From Ancylobacter lacus (GTDB lineage Bacteria; Pseudomonadota; Alphaproteobacteria; Rhizobiales; Xanthobacteraceae): a stretch of 64,000 bases of DNA. A program made the translations under genes and the position numbers. Location: NCBI RefSeq assembly GCF_018390635.1, contig NZ_JAHBGE010000044.1:1-64000 (forward strand). The letters run 5' to 3'. The number at the start of each line of letters is the position of its first letter. Within the stretch, counting starts at the first letter, position 1. Below the pieces are notes generated by a model. That model made no database searches, was not told the origin of the DNA, and saw only the letters and a list, made by a program, of their open reading frames with translations. Positions 1-9,700 of this stretch are shown piece by piece.

Positions 1-680
1 GCGGCGGAGCGCGCCTCGCTGGCGCGGGCATCCTCGCCGTGCCGCGCCGCCTCACTGACGTGGGTCGCCTCGCTGGCGCGGCCGATCTCGCCGGCGCGGG
101 GGCCTTCATAGCCGCGCCCGGCGGGCGGCGCGTCGTGGAAGCGCGGCTCCGGGGCGAGGCGGGCCGAAGGCGCGCGGGCGCCGCCGCCGATCGCGGCGCG
201 GGCCTGCGCGAGGCGCTGCTGCGCCATCGCCTCCAGCCGCTCGTTCAGCCGGCGCACGGTCTCGTCGAGGTGGGAGGCGGCGGCGGCGCTGCCCTTCTCC
301 GGGTCTTCCAGCAGCCGCTCGATGCGCTCGTTCAGCGCTTCCAGCGCGGCGCCGAGCCCTTCCTCGCGCACCTGCTCGCGGGGGGCGCGGGCCGGGGGCG
401 GGGTCTCGCCCTGCCGCCGCGCCAGCTTCTCGATTTCCTCGGCGAGGTCATGGACCCGGCGCTGCAGGTCGCCCACCGCGTGGTCCGCGCGCGGGGCAAG
501 CGGGCCGGACGGCGCGGGGCCGGAAGCGGGGCGTGCGGCGGCGGATTGCGGCGGGGTGCCGGCGCGCCGGAGCAGCGTGTGCAGCTCCCCGGAGGCCAGC
601 TTCTCGCGCAGCCAGTCGGCGAGCGGAACGCCCGCCTGACGGGCGGCATCGCGCAGCGCCATCCAGGCCTCGGCATCCAT
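1..680 (-). CDS. N-terminal part of a coiled-coil protein, PodJ-like N terminus (partial)
   Basis: The frame is open from the ATG at 680 to the window edge, so at least 226 residues are seen and the C terminus lies outside. The first 35 residues (MDAEAWMALRDAARQAG, then ADWLREKL) resemble the short opening helix-turn segment of alphaproteobacterial PodJ/Sel1-type polarity proteins. It is followed by a Pro/Ala-rich linker and heptad-like helices rich in Glu, Arg and Leu at about residues 75-155, consistent with a coiled coil, then a disordered Ala/Arg/Glu-rich stretch. The family link rests on the opening motif alone; it could be any large coiled-coil scaffold. No signal peptide or membrane segment is visible in this part. 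Confidence 0.5.
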   Translation of the reverse strand, partial: MDAEAWMALRDAARQAGVPLADWLREKLASGELHTLLRRAGTPPQSAAARPASGPAPSGPLAPRADHAVGDLQRRVHDLAEEIEKLARRQGETPPPARAPREQVREEGLGAALEALNERIERLLEDPEKGSAAAASHLDETVRRLNERLEAMAQQRLAQARAAIGGGARAPSARLAPEPRFHDAPPAGRGYEGPRAGEIGRASEATHVSEAARHGEDARASEARSA

Positions 681-1109
681 CAGGTCGTTCTGCGATGGCG
701 CGCCCTGCCTCACCGTCGTCTCCGTTCGCGACGTTCACCGGCGGCGTCGAATCAGCGCCGCTTCCTTCGGGATGTGTCGCGACCGACTTTTCGCCCCCTT
801 GGTAAATGTGCCGTTAAAAACCGCCGCGGGATTAACCATCGCCGGGCTCCGGTCCGCGAGGTAACCGTCGCCTCGCCGGGGCGAAACCGCTGCCCGGCGA
901 GTCGGCCGGAAGCGGGCCGGGCGTTTAACCCTGCGTTAGCTCCGGGCCGGTCCGGAACAGGAAAATCGTTGTTTTACAACAGTGTAAGGGTCCGTTTAAC
1001 AGTAACTTTCCCTAACGTCCGGTGCGACTTTCTCCCCTTGCGGCAACTGCTCTGCGAACCTGTGGTCACCTTCCCCCCAGCGGTCCCCGCAACAGCCGGA
1101 GCTGAACCC
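681..1109. other. divergent intergenic region, 429 bases, no gene
   Basis: This gap separates the leftward coiled-coil gene from the rightward MerR gene and contains no convincing reading frame. It is less GC-rich than its flanks between about 800 and 1020 and should hold both promoters. Two possible regulator sites are listed separately: a CtrA-like TTAA-N7-TTAG at 925-939 and an inverted repeat at 974-987. Confidence 0.6.
974..987. promoter_or_regulatory. inverted repeat, possible MerR operator
   Basis: TTACA-ACAG-TGTAA is a perfect 5-base inverted repeat lying about 125 bases before the MerR start codon in the locally AT-rich part of the gap. MerR-family proteins bind such dyads and often regulate themselves, so it is a candidate operator. 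No clear -35/-10 pair could be fixed around it. Confidence 0.3.
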
Positions 1110-1538
1110 ATGGATTTCACGTCCTACGAGGCCGATCGCGCCGTCGAGAGCCGGTCGATTTCCGCCGAGCCGCAGTTCTTCACCATCGGCGACCTCGCCC
1201 GTGAGTTCGGCGTCACCCTGCGCGCCCTGCGCTTCTATGAGGACAAGGGCCTGCTCGACCCCCGCCGCGAGGGCCTCACCCGGCTCTACAGCGCCGCCGA
1301 GCGCGCCCGCCTCGCCATCATCCTGAAGGGCAAGAAGCTCGGCTTCACCCTCGCGGAGATCAAGAGCATGGTGGCGCTGCGCGAAGGCGGCCCGGTGCCG
1401 CAGGGCGGCCTCGCCCTCACCCGCGAGAAGTGCGTGGAGCAGATGACCCTGCTCGAGCGCCAGAAGAACGAGATCGAGGAAGCCATCGGCGAGCTGCGCC
1501 AGATGGTCTCCGCCTTCCAGGTGCGCTCCGCCGCCTGA
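1110..1538 (+). CDS. MerR-family transcriptional regulator
   Basis: A 142-residue protein whose N-terminal third is a MerR winged helix: FTIGDLAREFGVTLRALRFY, then DKGLLDP, a Tyr/Arg wing and KGKKLGFTLAEIKSMV. The C-terminal half, about residues 95-135, is a dimerisation coiled coil with one lone Cys (EKCVEQM) and no metal-binding Cys cluster, so a small-molecule or redox effector is more likely than a heavy metal. The ATG at 1110 was chosen because the wing-helix motif begins about 24 residues later; the open frame upstream is GC-rich noise. It is transcribed alone and followed by a strong terminator. The target is not shown by the neighbours. Confidence 0.85.
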   Translation: MDFTSYEADRAVESRSISAEPQFFTIGDLAREFGVTLRALRFYEDKGLLDPRREGLTRLYSAAERARLAIILKGKKLGFTLAEIKSMVALREGGPVPQGGLALTREKCVEQMTLLERQKNEIEEAIGELRQMVSAFQVRSAA

Positions 1539-1589
1539 GGCCGCTTCCGCCGGCGTTGCCCCGCCGGCATCTTCTGCCTGAACTTCCCA

Positions 1590-1623
1590 GCAGCGGCGTC
1601 GGCCCCGACGTCGCTGCATTTTT
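1590..1623 (+). terminator. rho-independent terminator after the MerR gene
   Basis: A GC-rich hairpin of about 12 base pairs (arms near GCAGCGGCGTCGG and CCGACGTCGCTGC, one G-U pair) is followed directly by ATTTTTA. It lies about 50 bases after the MerR stop codon. Confidence 0.75.
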
Positions 1624-1765
1624 ATGGCCCGGCCGGCAGCACCCCGGCCTGCGGCCTCCAGGCCGCGATATCCGCGGGTCCTGATGGCCGGGAGCCTTGG
1701 CACCCGGCGGGGCTGCCTTTATCTGGAAGGGGGGTTGCCGCCGACCCCGGCACAGGGGGTGCGCC

Positions 1766-2383
1766 ATGTTCCGGATGCTGGACTATTATTTCTCCATTCA
1801 CAGCCCGTGGGCCTTTCTCGGCCATGCCGCTCTGCTCGAGGCGGCGCGGCGGCACGATGTGCAGGTGGTCTACCGCCCGGTGCTGCTCGGCCCGCTGTTC
1901 GAGGAGACCGGCGGCCTGCCGCTCGCCCGCCGCCACCCCGCCCGCCAGCGCTACCGCATGGTGGAGCTGCAGCGCTGGCGCGAGCGGCGCGGCGTGGACC
2001 TGAACCTGCGGCCGCGGCACTGGCCGTTCGATCCCGCCCTCGCCGATCAGACCATCATCGCCGCCGCCGAGGCGGGCTATGATCCCGGCCCGCTGGTGGC
2101 GCGGCTCTTCGCCGGGGTGTGGCAGCGCGAGGAGAATGTCGGCGAGGCCTCCGGCGTGCTCGCCGCCCTTGCCGAGCTGGGCCTGCCGTCCGACATCATG
2201 GTGGAGGCCACCGGCCAGCGCATCGCCGGGCTCTACGCCGACAACCGCCGGCTGGCGGTGGAGGCCGATGTGTTCGGCTCGCCCTCCTATGTGCTGGATG
2301 GCGAGGTGTTCTGGGGCCAGGACCGGATCGAACTGCTGGAGGCGGCGTTGTCGTCCCGTCGCGAGCCTTACGCCCCGCAGTGA
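1766..2383 (+). CDS. 2-hydroxychromene-2-carboxylate isomerase-like DsbA-fold protein
   Basis: A 205-residue thioredoxin-fold protein of the HCCA isomerase / kappa-class GST type. The start MLDYYFSIHSPWAFLGH matches the family opening, where the Ser of the SPWA segment replaces the catalytic Cys of DsbA. The second half carries GVWQREENVG and the cis-Pro loop VFGSPSYVLDGEVFWGQDR. Characterised members isomerise aromatic-ring degradation intermediates with glutathione, but there is no aromatic pathway nearby, so the substrate is unknown and a general GSH-dependent role is possible. The ATG at 1766 gives the usual family N terminus. Confidence 0.85.
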   Translation: MFRMLDYYFSIHSPWAFLGHAALLEAARRHDVQVVYRPVLLGPLFEETGGLPLARRHPARQRYRMVELQRWRERRGVDLNLRPRHWPFDPALADQTIIAAAEAGYDPGPLVARLFAGVWQREENVGEASGVLAALAELGLPSDIMVEATGQRIAGLYADNRRLAVEADVFGSPSYVLDGEVFWGQDRIELLEAALSSRREPYAPQ

Positions 2384-2419
2384 GGCCGCCGCCGGCGCCC
2401 GCGCCGTGAGGAGAAGCCG

Positions 2420-3085
2420 ATGCCGAAGCTGCCGAGAGCCGCCGCGCTGCTCGCCCTTGCCGCCGTTTCCCTCTCCCTGGCCGGGCCGCGCCCGGCCGGG
2501 GCCCAGCCCGCCCCGCCCGCGCCCGCGGCACCGCCCGCCGCTGCCGGGGCCGCCCCCGCCGCGCCGCCGCTGCCGGAGGACCCCGGCGCCAACCCGCTCG
2601 GCCGTGCCGGCGAGGTGGCGCCGCGCTTTTCGCTGCAGCCGGTGGAAGGCGGGCTGATGCGGCTCGATGCCCGCACCGGGGCCATGAGCTTCTGCTCCGT
2701 GCGTTCCGGGGCGTGGAGCTGCGCGCTGGTGCCGGAGGAGCGCAGCGCCTACGAGGCCGAGATCCGCCGGCTGAACGAGCGCATCGCCACGCTGGAGAAG
2801 GCGGCGGTGCCGCAGGTGCTGGCCCCGCCCGCCGCGGTGCCGGATGCCTCGCCCGGCGCGCCGGGGCCGGGTGGCGAGGCCGCCGCCCCGGACAAGACGC
2901 CCGACGCCGGCCGCGCCACGCCCGGCGGCACCCCGCCGGCCGGCGAGCAGACCACGCCGGACGAGGCCCGCGCCGCCTTCGACCGGGCGATGCGGATGGC
3001 GGAGGACGCCTTCCGCCGCTTCTACGACATGGTGCAGCGCCTGCGGCAGAACCCGCCCGGCGACACCGGCGAGGAAAAGCTCTGA
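2420..3085 (+). CDS. secreted or periplasmic Pro/Ala-rich protein of unknown function
   Basis: A 221-residue protein with a clear Sec-type signal peptide: basic MPKLPR, a hydrophobic Ala/Leu core to about residue 24, and cleavage after GAQ. A Pro/Ala linker follows, then a small folded segment around residues 60-105 with two Cys (FCSVRSGAWSCALV), a short coiled coil (YEAEIRRLNERIATLEKA), a second Pro/Gly linker and a terminal helix. The Cys pair suggests a periplasmic disulfide. A good ribosome site (GAGGAGA) precedes the ATG. It lies 36 bases after the isomerase gene and may be cotranscribed. I do not recognise the family. Confidence 0.75.
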   Translation: MPKLPRAAALLALAAVSLSLAGPRPAGAQPAPPAPAAPPAAAGAAPAAPPLPEDPGANPLGRAGEVAPRFSLQPVEGGLMRLDARTGAMSFCSVRSGAWSCALVPEERSAYEAEIRRLNERIATLEKAAVPQVLAPPAAVPDASPGAPGPGGEAAAPDKTPDAGRATPGGTPPAGEQTTPDEARAAFDRAMRMAEDAFRRFYDMVQRLRQNPPGDTGEEKL

Positions 3086-3160
3086 CGCCGCATCAGGTTG
3101 CCGCTGGAGATCCCGGCGGCACGGTGGGGACACCGCTCCGGCCCGCCGGCCCCGCCGGCC

Positions 3161-4165
3161 TCAGCAGGCGCCGAGGAAGCCGGCGATGCGCGCCAGCGCC
3201 TGGTCGGCCAGCGTGCCGGGAAAGCCGATGAAGACATGGCAGCCGCCGGGATAGACCGCCAGCTCCGCGCCATTGCCCGCCGCCAGCCAGCGCGGCGCCA
3301 TGAACAGCGTGTCGTCCAGCAGCGCGTCGCGGGTGCCGATGGTGAACAGCGCCGGGGGCAGGCCGGCGAGATCGGCGTGGAGCGGGGAGATGTCGGTGGC
3401 GGCGGGATCGCCGCCCTCGCGCAGGTAATGGCCGACGAAGACGTTGATGTCGCGGGTGTTGAGCACCAGCGGCTCGTCGCCCCAGTTCCGCGCGCTGGGG
3501 GTGAGGCCGAGATCGTAGCAGCCGGCATTCAGGCTGGCGGCGCGGAACGGGGTGAGGCCGTGCCGGTCGCGCAGCCGCAGCAGGGTGGCGACGGCGAGAT
3601 TGCCGCCGGCGGATTCCCCGCCCAGCGCGAAGCGCTCCGTGCCGAAGCGGGCCGGGCCTTCGCGCAGCAGCCACAGCGCGGCCGCCTCGCAGTCGTCCGG
3701 CGCGGCGGGCCAGGGGTTCTCGGGGGCGAGGCGGTAGTCGACCGAGACCACCGCGAAGCCGGTGCGCTCGACGAGGCGGTGGTTGAGCCCGTCATTCTCG
3801 CGGGCCGAGCCGAGGCACCAGCCGCCGCCATGGAAGTGAAGATAGACGCCCTTGGGCTGCGGCGGGGCGAGGATGCGGAGCCCCACCGGGCCGTGCGGGC
3901 CGGGAATCTCGATCACCTCGGCGAGCGGGCTTTCCGGCGCCAGCGGGAAGGGGCCCTTGCCCTCCAGCCGCAGCTTGCGCAGCACCGCCATGGGGAAGAC
4001 CCAGCGGTCGGGAATGGCGCCGAGCGCCTTGAGGATGCCGGCGTTGATGGCCTTGGTGTCCGGCGCGACCGCCTCCGGGCGGAACAGCGCGGGATCGAGC
4101 GTCAGCGCCGAGGCGGATGGGGCGAGCGCCGGGGCGTTCGTCGGTGCGTTGGTCGAGGCGTTCAT
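3161..4165 (-). CDS. alpha/beta hydrolase of the hormone-sensitive lipase family
   Basis: A 334-residue esterase. It has the oxyanion-hole motif HFHGGGWCLGS, the nucleophile elbow GGESAGGN, an acidic residue in IGTRDALLDD and the catalytic His in PGGCHVFIGFPG, in the order expected for the HSL/bacterial esterase family IV. The N terminus up to about residue 80 forms a cap region. There is no signal peptide, so it is probably cytoplasmic. The ATG at 4165 follows a stretch that encodes nothing recognisable. It probably acts on short acyl esters; the physiological substrate is unknown. Confidence 0.88.
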   Translation of the reverse strand: MNASTNAPTNAPALAPSASALTLDPALFRPEAVAPDTKAINAGILKALGAIPDRWVFPMAVLRKLRLEGKGPFPLAPESPLAEVIEIPGPHGPVGLRILAPPQPKGVYLHFHGGGWCLGSARENDGLNHRLVERTGFAVVSVDYRLAPENPWPAAPDDCEAAALWLLREGPARFGTERFALGGESAGGNLAVATLLRLRDRHGLTPFRAASLNAGCYDLGLTPSARNWGDEPLVLNTRDINVFVGHYLREGGDPAATDISPLHADLAGLPPALFTIGTRDALLDDTLFMAPRWLAAGNGAELAVYPGGCHVFIGFPGTLADQALARIAGFLGAC

Positions 4166-4363
4166 GGGGCGGTACCGGTCGTGAGGGACAGGTCGGGGCG
4201 AGAGGTCCGGCGCGGTGCCGCCGGCGCGTGGGAACGGCGCCCCGTGCGAAGGCCGGGATCGGCGCGGCGGCGCCGGGGCTGGCGCGCCGGCGGGCCGGGG
4301 GCGCACTATCCAAGCCCAGCCCGGCCGGTGCGTCCAGCCGTAGCGAACGGATAAGGAGAAGGC

Positions 4364-4858
4364 ATGGCAGAGATGCAACGCGGGGCCGCCCCGCGCCACA
4401 CCATCGGCCGCGGGCCCGTCCGGGCGAGCCGCATCACCCGGCGCGTCACCACCACGCTGACGGTGCGCACCCGGCCGCGCGGCTTCACCGACATCACCCG
4501 GGAGGTCGCCGCCTTCCTCGCCGAGATCGGGGCGGGCGAGGGCGAGGTGGGCGTGTTCTGCCGCCACACCTCGGCCTCGCTCGCCATTCAGGAGAATGCC
4601 GACCCCGACGTGCGGGTGGACCTTCTCACCGCGCTGGACCGGCTGGCGCCGGAGGATGCCGGCTGGGTCCACGACCTCGAAGGGCCGGACGACATGCCCG
4701 CCCATGTGAAGGCGCTGATCACCGGGCTGCACCTCGCGGTGCCGGTGATCGGCGGGCGCATGGCGCTCGGCACCTGGCAGGGGCTCTATCTCATCGAGCA
4801 CCGCGCCCGGCCGCACGAGCGCGAATTGGTGGTGGCCTTCACCGGGGATGGGGATTAA
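4364..4858 (+). CDS. yjbQ: YjbQ family protein (UPF0047)
   Basis: A 164-residue protein spanning the whole YjbQ/UPF0047 domain. Visible family motifs are FTDITREV, FCRHTSASL, QENADPDV and the end TWQGLYLIEHR. Members form trimers with a conserved His site; E. coli YjbQ has weak thiamine-phosphate synthase activity in vitro, and its normal role is unsettled. The N terminus is about 25 residues longer than usual. A strong AAGGAGA site sits just before the ATG. It is the first of two rightward genes ahead of the response regulator. Confidence 0.88.
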   Translation: MAEMQRGAAPRHTIGRGPVRASRITRRVTTTLTVRTRPRGFTDITREVAAFLAEIGAGEGEVGVFCRHTSASLAIQENADPDVRVDLLTALDRLAPEDAGWVHDLEGPDDMPAHVKALITGLHLAVPVIGGRMALGTWQGLYLIEHRARPHERELVVAFTGDGD

Positions 4859-5016
4859 AGCTCGCTGCGGTCCCCCCGGGGGCCACGGCATCACGGCCGG
4901 CCGCCCTGCGCGCAGTGGGACACCACGCCCGGTTGCGCCGGCGGCCCGCGCCGGGGATGATCGCGGGAGACGCCGGCGCGGGGGCGTGCGGCGTGCGGAA
5001 GAGGGTCGGCTGTCAG

Positions 5017-5685
5017 GTGGATGCGACGACGGGTTTCCGGCTGGTGATCGCGGATGATCACCCGCTGTTTCGCGGGGCGCTCGGCGAGGCGGTGGCGCGC
5101 CAGTTTCCCGAGGCCGAGCTGTTCGAGGCCGGCGGCTTCGAGGACCTCCAGGCCCTGCTGGAGCGCGAGGCCGACATGGACCTCGTCCTGCTCGACCTCG
5201 CCATGCCGGGCGTGCGCGGCTTTTCCGGGCTGATGTATCTGCGGGCGCAGTATCCCGGCGTGCCGGTGATCGTGGTGTCCGCCAATGAGGAGCCGAGCGT
5301 CATCCGCCACTGCATGGAGTTCGGCGCCTCCGGCTTCATCCCCAAGACCAGCGCGGTCGACACCATGCGCGTCGCCATCGCCGCCGTGCTGGAGGGCCGG
5401 ACCTGGACCCCGCCCGATGTCGACCTTTCCGCCGGCGCGGACAAGGAGACCAAGGCGCTGGTCTCCCGCCTCGCCACGCTGACGCCGCAGCAGGTGCGGG
5501 TGCTGATGATGCTGTCCGAGGGGCTGCTCAACAAGCAGATCGCCTATGAGCTCGGCGTCTCCGAGGCGACGGTGAAGGCCCATGTCTCCGCCATCCTGCA
5601 GAAGCTGGGGGTGGAGAGCCGCACCCAGGCGGTGATCGCCGCCGCCAAGATGGAAGGCGGCTCCTTCTCGTCGACCACGGGCTGA
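5017..5685 (+). CDS. LuxR/NarL-type response regulator (ErdR/CrbR-like)
   Basis: A receiver domain (about residues 1-120: VIADDHPLFR, phospho-acceptor Asp in LVLLDLAMPG, Lys in FIPKTS) joined to a LuxR helix-turn-helix (LTPQQVRVLMMLSEGL, NKQIAYELGVSEATVKAHV). From the GTG at 5017 the protein is 222 residues, normal for the family; in-frame starts at 4957 (ATG) and 4993 (GTG) would add 20 and 8 residues with no domain. It resembles regulators paired with SSS-type hybrid kinases (Pseudomonas ErdR, Vibrio CrbR), which control acetate and acetyl-CoA metabolism. The likely partner kinase lies at 6800-10318, beyond an inserted AT-rich gene. Confidence 0.88.
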   Translation: MDATTGFRLVIADDHPLFRGALGEAVARQFPEAELFEAGGFEDLQALLEREADMDLVLLDLAMPGVRGFSGLMYLRAQYPGVPVIVVSANEEPSVIRHCMEFGASGFIPKTSAVDTMRVAIAAVLEGRTWTPPDVDLSAGADKETKALVSRLATLTPQQVRVLMMLSEGLLNKQIAYELGVSEATVKAHVSAILQKLGVESRTQAVIAAAKMEGGSFSSTTG

Positions 5686-6799
5686 TATACGTTCTGCTGT
5701 TGGTGATCTTTTAAATTCGAAATCGACATGAATATCAGTGCTACGACTTCAAAAACGAAAGGTCGTTGGCAGACATTGTGGTCTGTTGCTGGCCCTAAGT
5801 TGCCGTATTCGCCGGTTATGATAGGAAAAGACATTATAATCGCTCAAATTTCTCCGCAAGATTTAACTAAGCTGAAGGGTGCGCAGGCGTCTGTGACCTC
5901 AATTATAGCTCCATCTGGTTCTACTGTGACTCATTATCCGCCAAGAGATCAGGTTGAAAGTCGGCATATAATGCAGATAGATATTGATGCTTGCGATGAG
6001 GGTGATGCCAAGGTTCTCTCGCAAATAATCACTGATCGAATTTTGACGAGTATGACTTTGATAGGTTCTGGCGCTCAATATTATGCGGAATTAATCAAAA
6101 TAAAGGGAGAAGAAGATGAATTTTATAAACAACATGTTGAATACATAAGTTTTTCAGTCTTACCGGATGCAGAAATTTTAGAATATAATACTATTGATCA
6201 CATTTCAAAAATGATGGATCTAATCGAAGATAATTCTGCGGCAGAAAACGCTTATGTTCATTTGAATTCAGCTTGGAAGCTTAAAAGTATTCATGGATCG
6301 AAGCCTCTTGAGAGGTCTATACTTCAGCATTATGTATTGTGCGTCGAGGTTGTGGTTAATGAAGTAATGAAAAAGATAAGACGCCTCTCTTCTGATCGTG
6401 TTTGCTTGGAAGAGCAAGAATTTGCACAGAGATTTTCAGAAGAACTGCCGAGTTGCGTCGATAAACCAAGTGCCATTCGGAGGGCTTCCGCGGCTCTCAG
6501 AGAGATATCCATTTCGAACACAATTTCATCTATCGCAATGGCGGCGCATGAAATTGGCGTATCTGATGAAATTACGGAATTAGCAAAAGATCTTTATAAG
6601 TTTCGTTCGCGAAATTTAAGCCATCCTGGTAAAGCCAGGCGGGAAGATTTAAATTATTGGCTTGCGTCTGGGCCTAAATTCGAAGAAATCTGCTTGGCAG
6701 ATCGCGTGGCTAGGAGTTTCTTGGTAAAATATTTGGATTATAAATTGAAGAAATAAAAAAATTATCCAATTGTCTTAAATTTTCTTACTTTAAGCCGCT
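5686..6799. mobile_element. AT-rich island, single-gene insertion
   Basis: Base composition falls from about 70 % GC to about 40 % GC (by eye) immediately after the regulator stop codon and returns immediately at the end of the kinase gene. The segment holds one gene. No integrase, transposase, tRNA or convincing flanking repeat is visible, so the mechanism of arrival cannot be read from the sequence. Confidence 0.6.
5728..6756 (+). CDS. acquired gene of unknown function with a HEPN-like C-terminal motif
   Basis: A 342-residue protein with ordinary, non-GC-biased codons, unlike every neighbour. Residues 1-190 are a mixed alpha/beta region that I do not recognise. The C-terminal part from about residue 195 is predominantly helical (LERSILQHYVLCVEVVVNEV, then helices around 250-290) and ends with LYKFRSRNLSHPG. 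That last motif has the R-x5-H spacing of HEPN ribonuclease active sites (R-x4-6-H). HEPN proteins are common in antiphage, abortive-infection and toxin systems, so a defence role is a reasonable inference, not a demonstrated one. No antitoxin-sized partner gene lies next to it. ATG at 5728; downstream bases are AT-rich with no clear hairpin. Confidence 0.8.
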   Translation: MNISATTSKTKGRWQTLWSVAGPKLPYSPVMIGKDIIIAQISPQDLTKLKGAQASVTSIIAPSGSTVTHYPPRDQVESRHIMQIDIDACDEGDAKVLSQIITDRILTSMTLIGSGAQYYAELIKIKGEEDEFYKQHVEYISFSVLPDAEILEYNTIDHISKMMDLIEDNSAAENAYVHLNSAWKLKSIHGSKPLERSILQHYVLCVEVVVNEVMKKIRRLSSDRVCLEEQEFAQRFSEELPSCVDKPSAIRRASAALREISISNTISSIAMAAHEIGVSDEITELAKDLYKFRSRNLSHPGKARREDLNYWLASGPKFEEICLADRVARSFLVKYLDYKLKK

Positions 6800-9700
6800 T
6801 TACTCCGCCGCGTTGCGGGTGACGCGCCACTGGCCGAGCAGGGCGCGCAGCGCCGCCGGGCGCAGCGGCTTGTTCAGCACCTCCATCTCGGTGGCCCGGG
6901 CGGTCTCGCGCACCTTCTTCGAGCGGTCGGCGGTGATGAGCACCGCGGGCAGGCTGCGCCCGAGCTTCCAGCGCAGTTGCTTGGCGGCCTCGACGCCGTC
7001 GGTCTCGTCGAGGTGGTAGTCGATCAGCACCACGTCCGGCGTCAGCTTCTGGTCGCGCACCGCGGCCAGCGCGCCGGCGACGTCCGCCGCCTTCACCACC
7101 CGGCAGCCCCAGCCGGCGAGCAGCGTCTCCATGCCGTCGAGAATGGCGGGCTCGTTGTCGATGCACAGCACGGTGAGGCCTTCCAGCGCCGCCGCCGGGG
7201 TGGGGGCGGGCGCCGGGGCCGGCTGCGCGGCGGGAATCGGCGGGGCGGCGGGCAGCTCCACCGAAAAGCGGCTGCCGCGCCCCACGGTGGAGGCGAGCGA
7301 GACCGGGTGGTCCAGCACCCGCGCCAGCCGCTCGACGATGGAAAGCCCCAGCCCCAGCCCGCGCTGGGCCCGGGTGCCGGCGTGGTCGAGCCGCTGGAAT
7401 TCCTTGAAGATCAGCTTCTGCTTGGACTGGGGAATGCCCGGCCCGGTGTCGAGCACCAGAACCCGCACCTTGCCGCGCCGCCGCCGCACCCCGATCAGCA
7501 CCCGGCCGGCGGGGGTGTATTTGATGGCGTTGGAGATGAGGTTCTGCAGCAGCCGGCGCAGCAGCCGGCGGTCGGAGCGCACCGCGGCGGAGGAGGCGAC
7601 GAACACCAGCTCCAGCCCGCGCTCCTTGGCCAGCGGGGCGAATTCCAGCTCGAGCTGGCGGAAGATCTCGTCGAGCCGGAACGGGGCGAAGTCCGGCTTC
7701 ATCGCCCCGGCGTCGAGCCGGGAGATGTCGAGCAGGGCGCCGAGGATTTCCTCCACCGCCTCCAGCGAGGCGTCGACATTGCGGGCGAGCCGGCTTTCCT
7801 CGCCGGCGCCGGCCCGTTCCACCAGGCTGGTGGCGTAGAGCCGGGCGGCGTTGAGCGGCTGGAGGATGTCGTGGCTGGCGGCGGCGAGGAAGCGGGTCTT
7901 GGAGATGTTGGCCTCCTCCGCCTCGGATTTGGCCTGCGCCAGCTCGGCGTTGAGGTGTTCCAGCGCCTTGGTGCGCTCCTTCACCCGCCGCTCCAGCGTC
8001 TCGTTGGCGCGCTCCAGCGCCTCGGCGGCCTCCACCGAGGGAGTGATGTCGTTGAAGGTGACCACCACCCCGCCGTCCGGCATGGCGTTGACGCGCACCT
8101 CCATCACCATGCCGCGCGGGGCGAGGCGCTCCAGGAAGGTGGCGTTGCGGCGGGAATAGCGGGCGAGCCGCTCGCGCACGAGGTCCTCCACCGCGCCGGG
8201 GCCGTAGATGCCGGCGGTGGCGTTGACCCGCACGATCTGGTCGAGCCCGACCCCGATCCGCACCACCTCGGCCGGCAGGTCCAGCATGTCGCCGAACTGC
8301 CGGTTCCAGCACACGAGGCGCAGGTCGCGGTCGAACACGGCGATGCCCTGGCGCACATGGTCGAGCGCGGTCTGCAGGATTTCGCGGTTGTACTGGATGG
8401 CGGCGGAGGCGTCGTCGAGCAGCTTCAGCGCCGCCTTGGTGGAGACGGTGCGCTTCTTCAGCAGCAGCGACAGCACGAGCCGGGAGGAGGAGGTGCCGAT
8501 GGCCGAGGCCAGCAGGTGCTCGGCGTAGCGGATGAGCTGGAAGTCCGCCTCGCGCCCCGCCTCCAGCGAGACCCCGCGCATCGCCGAGACGCTCTCGAAC
8601 GAGGCGCGGGTGCGGTCCTCGCCGAGATAGCGCGCCACCGTGCCGATCAGCTCCTCCACCGTCACCGGCGAGCGCCAGAGCCGGAAACTCGGCGCCACGG
8701 CGACGCGGTCGGCCTCGACGAAGATGCTGGCCTGCAGCCGCTCGATCGGCGCCGGCCGCGTGAGCATCGAGACGCCGACCAGGGTCAGCACATTGACGCC
8801 GAGGCTCCAGAACACGCCATGGGTGAGCGGCGCCGCCGCCAGCCCGAACAGCGCCTGCGGGCGCAGCAGGGCGAGGCCGAACGGCCCGGTGGCGGCGAGC
8901 CCGTGGTCGAACAGCCCGGCATCGACCAAGCTCGGCAGCAGCAGCGTGTAGCCCCAGATGAGGATGCCCGCCGCGATGCCGGCGATGGCGCCCTTGGCGG
9001 TCGCCCCGCGCCAGGCGAGGCCGAGGAAGAAGGCCGGCCCGAACTGCGCCACCGCGGCGAAGGAAAGCAGCCCGATCTGCGCGAGCTGGGCCTCGCCGCT
9101 GACGCGGTAGTACAGATAGGCCAGCAGCAGGATGACGAAGATGGCGAGCCGCCGCACCGTGAGCAGGGTGTGGCCCATGTCGCTGCCCGCGCCGGAGCGC
9201 CGGCCCCGCACCATCAGCGGCATGACGATGTCGTTCGACACCATCACCGCGAGCGCCACGGTCTCGACGATGACCATGGCGGTGGCGGCGGAGAGGCCGC
9301 CGACAAAGGCGAGCAGCGCCATCGCCTGGGCGCCGGCCGAGAGCGGCAGCGCCAGCACATACATGTCGCCCTCGATGAAGCCGGGCGGAAACACCACCAG
9401 CCCGGCGATCGCGATGGGCACGACGAAGAGGTTGATGAGCACGAGATAGAGCGGGAACAGCCACGCCGCCGTGCGCACCTCCCGCTCCGAGGTGTTCTCC
9501 ACCACCGCGACGTGGAACTGGCGCGGCAGCAGCAGGATGGCGAGCGAGGACAGCACCGTCATGGTGAGCCAGCTCGACAGGGTGGTGCCGGAGGCCAGCA
9601 GCGGCAGCACGCCCTTCTCCCGCGCCTGCGCGATGAGGTCGGACGGGCCGGCGAACATGCCGAAGGTGACGAACAGCCCGACCGCGAGGAAGGCGATCAG

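Noticed and set aside
5686-6799. Prophage or integrative element
   Set aside because: Only one gene is present and no integrase, attachment repeat or phage gene is seen.
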